DNA from: Bacteroidetes bacterium 46-16
GTDB lineage: Bacteria; Bacteroidota; Bacteroidia; Chitinophagales; Chitinophagaceae
DNA length: 64,000 nt
Direction of reading: 5' to 3'
Assembly (NCBI GenBank): GCA_001897835.1
Contig: MKUN01000028.1
Location: 124,001 to 188,000 of the forward strand
This document shows positions 8,829 through 17,567 of this stretch, in pieces. The notes under the pieces were generated by a model, which was not told where the DNA came from, made no database searches, and was given only the letters and a program-made list of their open reading frames with translations. Each line of letters opens with the position of its first letter. The first letter of the stretch is position 1. A program made the translations under genes and the position numbers.

Positions 8829-11231
8829 TTAATTCCTCAATGGTTTGCCTGTCTGCAAAATGCTCTGTAAGCGCTCCAGCGTTTTACGCTGCCCGCAAAG
8901 GCTCAGGAATGCTTCGCGCTCCAGGTCCAGCAGGTATTGCTCCGATACCAGGGTGGGCTGTGAGAGATCGCCGCCGCACATTACATAGGCAAGTTTTTCA
9001 GCGATCAGTTTATCATGGTCGCTGGCATAGTTGGCCCGCCACATAGCATGTATGCCGGAGCGTAAGCCGCCCAGTCCGCCGCGGCCCTGCACTTTGATAT
9101 CGTGGCGGGGTGCAGGTTGTGTATAGCCTTCCTCGTGCATGGCCAGTATCCTGCGTTTGGCATCGGCTATGCGCCTGTCGGGGTTGATGGAAATATGATC
9201 GGTACCGGGACGGAAGATAAAGTTCTCAAAACCTTCCTCTGCCGATGTGGCCACTTTGGCCGTGGCCACATTGATGAATAACTGCTGCAGGTAATTGACC
9301 TCGATATCTTCTTTTATGTTCCGGTCGCTGGCGCGCAGCACCAGTTCCTTTGTGCCACCGCCGCCGGGTATGAGGCCTACGCCTACTTCCACCAATCCTA
9401 TATAAGTTTCGGCCGCTGCCTGCACTGCATCGGCATGCAGGCACATCTCGCAGCCCCCGCCAAGCGTAAGGCCATGCGGGGCCACCATTACGGGTATGCT
9501 GCTATAGCGCAGGCGCATGGTAGTGGCCTGGAACTGGCGTATGGCAAAATCGAGCTCATCATATTCCTGCTCGGCAGCAAACATGAAGATGAGGCCTACA
9601 TTGGCCCCGGCGCTGAAATTGGCGCCGCCATTGGCCAGTATAAGCCCTTTGTATTGTTCTTCGGCTATGGCTACGCTTTTCTGCACCCCTTCCAGCACCT
9701 CGCCGCCTATGCTGTTCATCTTGGTGTTCCAGCGCAGGGCCAGTACATCGTCGCCAATATCATACAGTTTGCAGGCGCTGTTCTTCCATACCACTTTCTC
9801 GTCCAGGTGCTCCAGCAGTATCATGCCGCCCATGCCCGGTATAGGCTGGTAGCTTTGCGTACGTATATCGTAATATTTGCGTTGCCCGTTCTCGGTCTTG
9901 TAAAAAGTTTTAAAGCCTTTTTCCAGCATCTGCGGCACCCAGTTGGCCACTTCAAAGCCGGCAGCCTTCATATTCTTAAGTACCTTTTCCACACCCAGGA
10001 CGTCCCAGCTCTCGAAAGCCCCCATATCCCAGCCAAAGCCTGCTTTAAGACCATCATCTATCTTATACAGTTCATCGGCTATCTCCGGTATGCGGTTGGA
10101 GATATAGGCGAAGATCATGTGGTGCACGAGGCGGTAAAACTCTCCGGCCTTATCCTGCCCGCTGTATAATGCCTTGAGCCGTTGTGCCAGGTCGTCAATG
10201 GGCTTGGCCGTCTCGATGGTCGCAAATTTTGTTTTGCGTTTCGGGCCATATTCCATAGTGCCCAGGTCCAGCGTCAGTATTTCCGACTTGCCTTTTTCGC
10301 CTTTTATTTTTTTATAAAAGCCCTGGCCTGTTTTATCACCCAGCCACTTGTTCTCCAGCATTTTTTCGAGGAAGGGGGGCATTTTGAACAGGTCTTTGGC
10401 CTCATCATCGGGTGCATTGGCAGGTAAGTCTTTAGCCACATGTACCAGGGTATCAAGCCCCACCACATCGCCTGTGCGGAAGGTAGCTGATTTCGGGCGG
10501 CCCAATATAGGGCCCGTCAACAGGTCCACTTCGTCCACGTTAAGGCCCAGCTCCTGCATGGCCTTGAATACGGCCATAAAACCAAATACGCCTACCCGGT
10601 TGGCGATAAAAGCGGGTGTGTCTTTACACAGCACAGTGGTCTTGCCCAGGAACCGGCTCCCATAATCCATAAGGAAATCTAGCACCTCGGGTTTGGTATG
10701 CGGGTCGGGTATGATCTCCAATAAGCGCAAATATCGCGGCGGGTTGAAGAAGTGTGTGCCGCAAAAATGCTGCTGGAAATCCTCGCTGCGTCCTTCGCTC
10801 ATCAGGTGTATGGGAATGCCCGATGTATTGGTCGTGATGAGCGTGCCCGGTTTGCGGTGCTGCTCTATCTTATCGAATACTTTCTGTTTGATGTCCAGTC
10901 TTTCCACCACCACTTCTATCACCCAGTCGCAGTCGGCTATGCGGTGCAGGTCGTCGTCAATATTGCCCGTCTGTATCAGCTCGGCTGCTTTTTTGCCATA
11001 TACAGCCGAAGGTTTGCTTTTCAATGTTGCCTTCAACGCATCGTTTACTATGCGATTGCGTACCGGTTTACTTTCCAGCGTTAAGCCTTTTGCTTTTTCT
11101 GCCTCATTCGGTTCGCCGGGTACTATATCCAGCAGTAATACCTGCACACCTATCCCTGCAAAATGGCAGGCTATGCGGCTGCCCATAACCCCGCTGCCAA
11201 CAACTGCAACCTTACGAATGGCCCTGTTCAT
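8829..11231 (-). CDS. fadN: 3-hydroxyacyl-CoA dehydrogenase / enoyl-CoA hydratase, FadN type
   Basis: A 800-residue two-activity enzyme of fatty-acid beta-oxidation. The NAD-binding domain comes first (VAVVGSGVMGSRIACHFAG, residues 8-26, then THFFNPPRYLRLLEIIP near 160), followed by the dehydrogenase C-terminal domain and a crotonase domain in the last 300 residues (LANGGANFSAGANVG and LTLGGGCEMCLHADAV). This order is that of Bacillus FadN and the reverse of E. coli FadB/FadJ. Relatives often sit beside a thiolase and an acyl-CoA dehydrogenase, but neither is found within this window. It stands alone, with about 200-base gaps on both sides. Confidence 0.9.
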   Translation of the reverse strand: MNRAIRKVAVVGSGVMGSRIACHFAGIGVQVLLLDIVPGEPNEAEKAKGLTLESKPVRNRIVNDALKATLKSKPSAVYGKKAAELIQTGNIDDDLHRIADCDWVIEVVVERLDIKQKVFDKIEQHRKPGTLITTNTSGIPIHLMSEGRSEDFQQHFCGTHFFNPPRYLRLLEIIPDPHTKPEVLDFLMDYGSRFLGKTTVLCKDTPAFIANRVGVFGFMAVFKAMQELGLNVDEVDLLTGPILGRPKSATFRTGDVVGLDTLVHVAKDLPANAPDDEAKDLFKMPPFLEKMLENKWLGDKTGQGFYKKIKGEKGKSEILTLDLGTMEYGPKRKTKFATIETAKPIDDLAQRLKALYSGQDKAGEFYRLVHHMIFAYISNRIPEIADELYKIDDGLKAGFGWDMGAFESWDVLGVEKVLKNMKAAGFEVANWVPQMLEKGFKTFYKTENGQRKYYDIRTQSYQPIPGMGGMILLEHLDEKVVWKNSACKLYDIGDDVLALRWNTKMNSIGGEVLEGVQKSVAIAEEQYKGLILANGGANFSAGANVGLIFMFAAEQEYDELDFAIRQFQATTMRLRYSSIPVMVAPHGLTLGGGCEMCLHADAVQAAAETYIGLVEVGVGLIPGGGGTKELVLRASDRNIKEDIEVNYLQQLFINVATAKVATSAEEGFENFIFRPGTDHISINPDRRIADAKRRILAMHEEGYTQPAPRHDIKVQGRGGLGGLRSGIHAMWRANYASDHDKLIAEKLAYVMCGGDLSQPTLVSEQYLLDLEREAFLSLCGQRKTLERLQSILQTGKPLRN

Positions 11232-11423
11232 AATTCAATTCTTTTAGACCACACAATTTATTGAAAAATTATCTTATGAAAGGTGATTTAAAACCTGGAG
11301 CCCTCCTGTGAGGCATAGTACTATGGTTAATATTAAGGCTATGGCGTTCTTTTGCCTTATTATATCATATGTGTTTTACTTTTTAATAGCCTGCCCTAAT
11401 GGCTGGCATCAGCTTAATATTAT

Positions 11424-12890
11424 TTACTGTTCTAAAAGGAAGCCTGAGTTGGTCAATAGCTTCTTATCGGCGTTCAAACAGATAAAATACTGGTTGATCC
11501 TGATTATATTGTTGTTATCAGGCACCCCGTTATGATCACTGTCATAGCCTATGATAGCTACGGGTTTCCCGGCAGCTAATGCATTATTTGCAGCAAAATA
11601 ATAAGGCATATACCGGTCACCCGGATCCTTCGCCCGGCAGATGATCTGCTCGCCGGAGTAAAATTCTAATTGAGAATTAAGCGCGGAGCATACAGAGAAT
11701 ACATAATGTACACCCTGCTTTTCAATATAGTTTACCACTTCCACCAGTTGGGCGTTCGTGGTTGGGTTACATTGGTAGTCTTTAAAGGTCCACATAGCGT
11801 AAAGGCCCGGAATGATAAGCGCGATCAGTGCAGCCCGGAAAAACTTTTTCAAAGGGACGATTTGGTAAAAAAGGTAGAGTGCGAATATAATATATCCCGG
11901 TATCGCAAGCAGCCACCGGGGCCTTGTATTGTTCTCCAGAAATAATACCATTACGATACTGAGCAATAAAGAAAGCACAGAGGAAATAAAAAGCCAGTTC
12001 CTCCGCTCTTTGTCGAACAGGTTGTAGATACCCATGAGCAATAAAAGCCAGACACACTCTGAGCATATAAAGCCAATAATATCGCAGGCTTGCGATGCGG
12101 GCAAAATATAGCCCAATACATATGAGCCCCGCATCCCATTGAAGAGATATTGCGGGAACGACAGCAATTTTTCATAGGCCGCGCTGACAGAAAAATCGGC
12201 TTGTGTGCCGGCGTAAAAGTGCGATGCGTTATGCTTCGCTACCAGCATGGGTACAAGTACTATGATCGCTCCTATAAATAAAAAACCTTTTTCCCTCCAT
12301 CCCTTTTCGCTAATGGTCTTATACGCCAGCAGCGGCAGCAGGCCGGGAAGCCATAAAGGCTGGCTGAAATAGGTCATCGCCGCCAGGGCACCGATAGCCC
12401 CCCAGCTTAGCCTTGTCTTGTTCTTCCCGAACAGCAGAAATAAGAACAGCGAGAAGAACAATACAGATGTCAAATACCCGCCCCGGGCCTTCATCGACCA
12501 TACGGCCCATGCTGGGTTAACGATAAAGGCGATCGTAAACAAAAGCGCCGCGACCCTGTTCTTTTCATTCACGCGCAGCATGCCAAGATAAAAGAATACC
12601 ATCCCCAGCGTCCAGAGCAGCAGCATGCCCAGTTTTACCCCATAATGGTTTACGCCGGTAAACAGGAACATGAATGCCGATGCCGAGCACTCCACTAATG
12701 AGAAGCCAAAGGCCTGCCCATAAAAAAAGACGGGGATATTTTTGCCCTCGTATAAATGCTTTGACATTAAGCCGACTATGGCCTCATCAGTATCCAGTAC
12801 CAGGTAAGGGCTAAGTAGCTGCGGCAGCCTTGTAACAACACAAAGCAAAATAATCAGCGAAATACTTAAATATTGTTGTCTGCGAGTCAT
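11424..12890 (-). CDS. Polytopic membrane protein, probable GT-C glycosyltransferase
   Basis: 488 residues with about ten or more hydrophobic helices. After the first helix comes LVLDTDEAIVGLMSKHLYEG, which resembles the acidic first-loop motif (DE/DD) of PMT/ArnT-type glycosyltransferases that use polyprenyl-phosphate sugars. The last 110 residues form a soluble domain (NAQLVEVVNYIEKQGVHYVF and AIIGYDSDHNGVPDNNNI). No neighbouring sugar genes support a specific role. The 190-base gap to fadN shows nothing clear. Confidence 0.65.
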   Translation of the reverse strand: MTRRQQYLSISLIILLCVVTRLPQLLSPYLVLDTDEAIVGLMSKHLYEGKNIPVFFYGQAFGFSLVECSASAFMFLFTGVNHYGVKLGMLLLWTLGMVFFYLGMLRVNEKNRVAALLFTIAFIVNPAWAVWSMKARGGYLTSVLFFSLFLFLLFGKNKTRLSWGAIGALAAMTYFSQPLWLPGLLPLLAYKTISEKGWREKGFLFIGAIIVLVPMLVAKHNASHFYAGTQADFSVSAAYEKLLSFPQYLFNGMRGSYVLGYILPASQACDIIGFICSECVWLLLLMGIYNLFDKERRNWLFISSVLSLLLSIVMVLFLENNTRPRWLLAIPGYIIFALYLFYQIVPLKKFFRAALIALIIPGLYAMWTFKDYQCNPTTNAQLVEVVNYIEKQGVHYVFSVCSALNSQLEFYSGEQIICRAKDPGDRYMPYYFAANNALAAGKPVAIIGYDSDHNGVPDNNNIIRINQYFICLNADKKLLTNSGFLLEQ

Positions 12891-12988
12891 GCATTTATCG
12901 TCATATGTAATCTGTCATTTTAAGACATTATTACAAAATTGAACGATAACGCTTTATTTTCCTAATTTCAGCCAACAAATCATTCATC

Positions 12989-13894
12989 ATGTTAAGCATC
13001 AGAAACATCGTGAAACAATATGGTTCCTACAGGGCATTGGATGATGTGAGTATGGAAATAGAGCAGGGCAGCATATTTGGCCTGCTGGGGCCCAATGGCG
13101 CCGGTAAGACCTCACTGATCCGCATCATCAACCAGATCACTGCACCCGATTCGGGCGAGATATTATTCAATGGTCAAAAGCTGAACCAGTCGCATATAGA
13201 GCGTATAGGCTACCTGCCCGAAGAGCGGGGCCTGTATAAGAAAATGGAGATCGGTGAACAGATCATTTACCTGGCAAGGCTTAAAGGGCTAAGTACCGAT
13301 GAGGCCCGCCGCAGGATAAAAATGTGGTTCAAAAAACTGGGCATAGAAAGCTGGTGGAACAAAAAGATCGAAGAACTATCGAAAGGTATGCAGCAGAAAG
13401 CCCAGTTCGTGGCCACGGTGCTGCATGAGCCGGAGCTGATCATACTCGATGAGCCCTTCTCGGGCTTCGATCCCGTGAATGCCGAAGTGATCAAGAACGA
13501 GATACTGGAGCTGAATAAGAATGGGGCGACCATTATATTCTCCACGCACAGGATGGAGTCGGTGGAAGAACTTTGCGATTCCATAGCGCTTATTAATAAA
13601 TCGCATAAGATACTGGAAGGAAAGGTTAAGGATATAAAAGGTACTTACCGCAATAATACTTACCTGCTGGAATATGCCGGCAGTAAGGCTGAGATCAATG
13701 GTGCCGCGCCCTTCACAGTAGTAGAGGAAAATAATACGGGCGATGAATACAGGCTGAAATTACAGCTGGCCGCAGGTGGTGATGCCAATAGCATCCTCAG
13801 CCATTTTATGGCAAAAGGCCACATCAGCCGCTTTGAGGAAGTGATTCCTACCATGAATGAAATATTTATTGATAAAGTAAATCAAATGAACTAG
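12989..13894 (+). CDS. ABC transporter ATP-binding protein, NatA-like
   Basis: 301 residues. Walker A is GPNGAGKTS near residues 34-42, the signature is LSKGMQQK near 131, and Walker B is LIILDEPFSGFDP, followed by a His switch in IIFSTHRM. The C-terminal 80 residues match the extra domain of the NatA/CcmA-like exporter group. It energises the ABC-2 permease encoded 3 bp downstream. Substrates of this group include Na+, drugs and lipids; nothing here decides between them. Confidence 0.9.
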   Translation: MLSIRNIVKQYGSYRALDDVSMEIEQGSIFGLLGPNGAGKTSLIRIINQITAPDSGEILFNGQKLNQSHIERIGYLPEERGLYKKMEIGEQIIYLARLKGLSTDEARRRIKMWFKKLGIESWWNKKIEELSKGMQQKAQFVATVLHEPELIILDEPFSGFDPVNAEVIKNEILELNKNGATIIFSTHRMESVEELCDSIALINKSHKILEGKVKDIKGTYRNNTYLLEYAGSKAEINGAAPFTVVEENNTGDEYRLKLQLAAGGDANSILSHFMAKGHISRFEEVIPTMNEIFIDKVNQMN

Positions 13895-13897
13895 GCC

Positions 13898-15229
13898 ATG
13901 AACAAAGTATTCCTCATTATCAGGCGCGAGTATTTATCGAGGGTAAAGAAGAAATCATTCATCGTGATGACCTTCCTGGTGCCCCTGCTGTTCATAGGTA
14001 TGTATGCGCTTATTGGTTACCTGATAGCCAAAGGCGATGAATTTGGCGATGTAAAGAATGTGACCGTTGTTGATGAGAATGGCATGTTCCGCGACCAGCT
14101 GAAGGACGCAGGCAATATTAAATTCACCTACACAGGTGAATCTTACGAAAAGGCAAAAGCAGGAATAATAGGAAAGGAAGATGCTTACCTGCTGCACATA
14201 CCTGTAGCGACCGCCAATACCGAGATACTGAGCTCCAAGAAGGCAGGTGCAGGCATGGTGAGCACCATCGAAGACCAGATGAATGGTATCATAAAAAATA
14301 ACAAGCTCATCGCTGCGGGTATAGATACTGCCGTTTTACACAGGTCGCAGAGCCATATCAATATCAGCGCCAAACAGATAACCAAAGAAGGGGAGAAAGA
14401 TGCCGGCACATGGATAGCTTATGGTGTTGGTTTCCTATGTGCTTTCCTCATTTACATGTCACTCTTTATTTACGGCACACAGGTAATGCGGGGTGTAATA
14501 GAGGAGAAGACCAGCAGGGTTATCGAGGTGATCATATCTTCGGTAAAGCCCTTCCAGTTGTTGCTGGGAAAAATAATCGGTGTTGGCCTGGTGGGCCTTA
14601 CGCAGTTCCTGTTGTGGATCGTGCTGAGCATTGTGCTTACCGGTGGCGCCAGCACCATGATCATGAAGAACAAGGCCGATACAGCACAAACGGCTATAAT
14701 GAAAACCTCGCCGGCGGGGCAGGCTGCCGCCATGAACACAGCAGTGGAAAAGAGCAATGATAAGGACATGAGCGTAAAGATCATGCAGCAGATACAGGAT
14801 ATACCGGTGGCCTATACCGTATTCACCTTCCTGTTCTATTTTCTTTTCGGCTACCTCTTGTACAGTGCTATTTTTGCGGCGGTAGGCTCGGCGGTGGACA
14901 GCGAGACGGAAACGCAACAGTTCATGCTGCCCATTACATTGCCGCTGGTTTTCACCTTCATCCTTTCGCTCAATTTTATCATCAATAACCCGGACAGCAG
15001 CCTTTCTTTCTGGCTGTCCATCATACCATTTACATCTCCTATCGCCATGATGATCCGCATACCTTTCGGTGTGCCGCTATGGCAGCTTGGCCTCTCTATG
15101 GCATTGCTGCTTGGAGGGTTCTTTTTTACCGTATGGGTAGCCGCCCGTATCTACAGGGTAGGTATACTGATGTATGGTAAGAAGGCAAGCTATAAAGAGC
15201 TGGCCAAATGGTTCTTTTATAAGGAATGA
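13898..15229 (+). CDS. ABC-2 type permease, NatB-like
   Basis: 443 residues. One N-terminal helix (KSFIVMTFLVPLLFIGMYALIG) is followed by a large extracytoplasmic domain of about 150 residues, then five to six helices. EEKTSRVIEVIISSVKPFQLLLGKIIG, shown here in shortened form as EEKTSRVIEVIISS, is the diagnostic NatB/YhaP motif. It is the membrane partner of the preceding ATPase and is co-transcribed with it. A strong terminator-like hairpin follows at 15251-15282. Confidence 0.9.
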   Translation: MNKVFLIIRREYLSRVKKKSFIVMTFLVPLLFIGMYALIGYLIAKGDEFGDVKNVTVVDENGMFRDQLKDAGNIKFTYTGESYEKAKAGIIGKEDAYLLHIPVATANTEILSSKKAGAGMVSTIEDQMNGIIKNNKLIAAGIDTAVLHRSQSHINISAKQITKEGEKDAGTWIAYGVGFLCAFLIYMSLFIYGTQVMRGVIEEKTSRVIEVIISSVKPFQLLLGKIIGVGLVGLTQFLLWIVLSIVLTGGASTMIMKNKADTAQTAIMKTSPAGQAAAMNTAVEKSNDKDMSVKIMQQIQDIPVAYTVFTFLFYFLFGYLLYSAIFAAVGSAVDSETETQQFMLPITLPLVFTFILSLNFIINNPDSSLSFWLSIIPFTSPIAMMIRIPFGVPLWQLGLSMALLLGGFFFTVWVAARIYRVGILMYGKKASYKELAKWFFYKE

Positions 15230-15250
15230 TATCACAAAATATTTTTCATT

Positions 15251-15282
15251 AAAATGTCCCGGGTCTCCAACCGGGACATTTT
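15251..15282. terminator. Bidirectional intrinsic terminator after the ABC operon
   Basis: A perfect 12-bp stem, AAAATGTCCCGG paired with CCGGGACATTTT, has an 8-base loop. The A-rich left arm and T-rich right arm make it usable from either side. It lies 22 bases past the permease stop and closes the ABC transcript before pheS. Confidence 0.8.
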
Positions 15283-15312
15283 GATATAACACATTCTTTA
15301 ACAAAAGCCGCC

Positions 15313-15320
15313 TATCTTTG
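15313..15320 (+). promoter_or_regulatory. -7 box of the pheS promoter
   Basis: TATCTTTG is an exact TAnnTTTG match. The pheS ATG begins at 15325, only four bases after it, so the mRNA would have no leader or almost none. I see no TTTG at the usual distance upstream. Confidence 0.5.
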
Positions 15321-15324
15321 TTGC

Positions 15325-16350
15325 ATGCAATCCTTACAGGAACAGATAAAGATCCACGAGCAGGAGATCAATGCTTTCACGCCGGCTGATGCTGGTGAAC
15401 TGGAAACCTACCGTATCAAATACCTGGGTACAAAAGGTATAGTAAAGGCGATATTCGGTGAAATGAAGCATGTGCCCGCAGAGCAGAAAAAAGAGGCCGG
15501 GCAGTTATTGAATGCTTTTAAACAACTGGCTGAAAGTAAATACGAAGATCACAAACACTTGCAGGACGGTGGTAAAAAGACCGGCCCTGCCATTGATATC
15601 AGTCTGCCGGCAACACAATTGCCATTAGGCACACGCCACCCCATCCGGATGGTGGAAAATGAGATCGTATCGATATTTGAAAAGATAGGTTTTAGCGTTG
15701 CCACTGGCCCGGAGATCGAAGATGACTGGCATAATTTCACCTCGCTGAACATGCCCGAGAATCATACGGCCCGCGATATGCAGGATACCTTTTACGTGTC
15801 GCAAAACCCCGATTGGGTACTGCGCACACATACCTCATCGGTACAGGCGCGTATACTGGAGTCGCAGCCATTGCCCGTAAGGGTTATTTGTCCCGGCCGT
15901 GTATACCGTAACGAGACGATCTCGGCCCGTGCGCATTGCTTCTTTCACCAGTGCGAGGGGCTTTATGTAGATAAAGATGTGTCCTTTGCCGATCTGAAAC
16001 AGACCCTTTATTATTTTGTTACCGAAATGTTCGGTGCTGATACAAAAGTTCGCTTTCGCCCTTCATATTTCCCCTTTACCGAGCCCAGTGCCGAGATGGA
16101 TATATCCTGTACGGTATGCGGGGGCAAGGGTTGCAGCCTTTGCAAGCATACAGGCTGGGTAGAGATACTGGGCTGTGGCATGGTGCATCCCAATATGCTG
16201 CGCAACTTTGGTATAGACCCAGAAGTATACACCGGTTTCGCATTCGGTATGGGTGTAGAGCGTATCACGCAGATAAAATACCAGGTCAATGACCTTAGGT
16301 TATATTCACAAAATGATGTCCGTTTTTTAAAGCAGTTTCAGTCAATATAG
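15325..16350 (+). CDS. pheS: Phenylalanyl-tRNA synthetase alpha subunit
   Basis: 341 residues, normal for the bacterial alpha subunit, which charges tRNA-Phe as an alpha2beta2 enzyme. The N-terminal coiled-coil arm (residues 1-90, YRIKYLGTKG) is followed by the class II core: motif 2 in RVICPGRVYRNETISARAH near residue 190, and motif 3 in GFAFGMGVERITQIKY near residue 310. FRPSYFPFTEPSAEMDI is the Phe-binding region. pheT is not adjacent, which is common in Bacteroidota. The only in-frame upstream sequence is the promoter, so the ATG at 15325 must be the start. Confidence 0.97.
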   Translation: MQSLQEQIKIHEQEINAFTPADAGELETYRIKYLGTKGIVKAIFGEMKHVPAEQKKEAGQLLNAFKQLAESKYEDHKHLQDGGKKTGPAIDISLPATQLPLGTRHPIRMVENEIVSIFEKIGFSVATGPEIEDDWHNFTSLNMPENHTARDMQDTFYVSQNPDWVLRTHTSSVQARILESQPLPVRVICPGRVYRNETISARAHCFFHQCEGLYVDKDVSFADLKQTLYYFVTEMFGADTKVRFRPSYFPFTEPSAEMDISCTVCGGKGCSLCKHTGWVEILGCGMVHPNMLRNFGIDPEVYTGFAFGMGVERITQIKYQVNDLRLYSQNDVRFLKQFQSI

Positions 16351-16378
16351 GCCGGAACTCGTTTTTTGCTTTTTAATC

Positions 16379-17371
16379 ATGATCCTTGTAACAGGCGCAA
16401 GCGGATTTTTAGGTCAGCATCTTGTGCGCGCATTGGCCGCACAGGGTAAGCAGGTTCGCGCCCTGTACAACCGGCATGCTCCTGACGGCGAGCTAAAAAG
16501 CTTACCCGGTATAAGCTGGGAAAAATACGACCTGCTGGATATTTTCGAAGTGTCCAAAGCCATGGAGGGGATCACCCATCTTTATCATTGTGCTGCCATT
16601 ATCTCTTTTGACCCTGCAAAGCGCGGAGAGATGATACATTTCAATGTAGAAAGTACGGCCAACCTCGTCAACGAGGCACTGGAAAGGGGTATTGAGAAAA
16701 TGGTTTACGTCAGTTCTATAGCCGCATTGGGAAGGCCGGAAGACGTGAAGGGAGAAATAACAGAAAATGAAGAGTGGGAAGAAAGCAAATACAATTCCGG
16801 CTATGGGCTAAGTAAATATCTTGCAGAAATGGAAGTTTGGCGGGGCATGGGTGAGGGCCTGGACGCCGCCATACTTAATCCCGGTACTATACTGGGCGAA
16901 GCCAGTAGCTGGAATGATGGCTCTGCTACCATCATGAAAATAGTTTACAGGCAGTTTCCGTTCTATACTCCCGGTTGCACCTGCTGGGTCGATGTGACTG
17001 ATGTGATGAAAGCAGCGATAATGCTTATGGATAGCGATGTGTGTGAAGAACGCTTTATCATCAGTGCAGGTAATTATACCTTCAAAGATATCTTTACCAT
17101 GATGGCCGCTGCACTCGATCGCAGGCCACCAAGCATCAAAGCGGGGGCTTTTTTAACGGGTCTCACCTGGCGTTTTTATCGTTTAAGGCAATTGATCACC
17201 GGCAAGCGTTCGGTAATAAGCCGCGAAAGTTCAGAGATCGCCTCACGGTATTCCCGCTATGATAATAGTAAGTTTTTAAGTTTTTTTCCGTCGTTTACAT
17301 ATACCCCTATAAATAATACGATTGGTAATATGAGTACTGCTTTTCTGAACTGGGTACACAAAAAACACTGA
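16379..17371 (+). CDS. NAD(P)-dependent epimerase/dehydratase (extended SDR)
   Basis: 330 residues. The N-terminal ILVTGASGFLGQHLVRAL is the TGxxGxxG nucleotide-binding motif, and YGLSKYLAEME near residue 141 carries the YxxxK catalytic pair, with a Ser in VYVSSIAALG about 25 residues earlier. The fold matches dihydroflavonol-reductase/sugar-epimerase-like SDRs; the substrate is unknown. It follows pheS by 28 bp on the same strand without a terminator, so it may be read from the pheS promoter. Confidence 0.85.
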   Translation: MILVTGASGFLGQHLVRALAAQGKQVRALYNRHAPDGELKSLPGISWEKYDLLDIFEVSKAMEGITHLYHCAAIISFDPAKRGEMIHFNVESTANLVNEALERGIEKMVYVSSIAALGRPEDVKGEITENEEWEESKYNSGYGLSKYLAEMEVWRGMGEGLDAAILNPGTILGEASSWNDGSATIMKIVYRQFPFYTPGCTCWVDVTDVMKAAIMLMDSDVCEERFIISAGNYTFKDIFTMMAAALDRRPPSIKAGAFLTGLTWRFYRLRQLITGKRSVISRESSEIASRYSRYDNSKFLSFFPSFTYTPINNTIGNMSTAFLNWVHKKH

Positions 17372-17401
17372 TTTTTTTTAGTTTATTAACAAAAACATTT
17401 G

Positions 17402-17567
17402 TAATCTTGCATCATAGGAACGGTTTTTGTTCCCATCCTTTCATTCGGTTTCTGAATTTTTCCTTTTCCAAATAACCGGTTTTTTCAGAAATTAAGTCGA
17501 GAAGAGATTTATCAAACATTAATTATTCAAGCAAGAGAAACTCAAATCTTTTAGAAAAAACTTAAGC
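17402..17567 (+). promoter_or_regulatory. Long rho leader with possible alternative stems
   Basis: TAATCTTG at 17402-17409 is a near match to the -7 box, which would give a leader of about 155 bases before the rho ATG. Inside it, GGAAC/GTTCC form a small stem near 17418. TTTCTGAA (17449-17456) pairs with TTCAGAAA (17484-17491), and CGGTT (17446-17450) pairs with AACCG (17474-17478); the last two stems overlap and cannot both form. rho is autoregulated in several bacteria, so leader control is plausible but unproven. Confidence 0.3.

Noticed and set aside
11308-11535. A 75-codon hydrophobic plus-strand frame
   Set aside because: It overlaps the end of the GT-C-type gene by more than 100 bases and has no ribosome-binding signal or conserved pattern.
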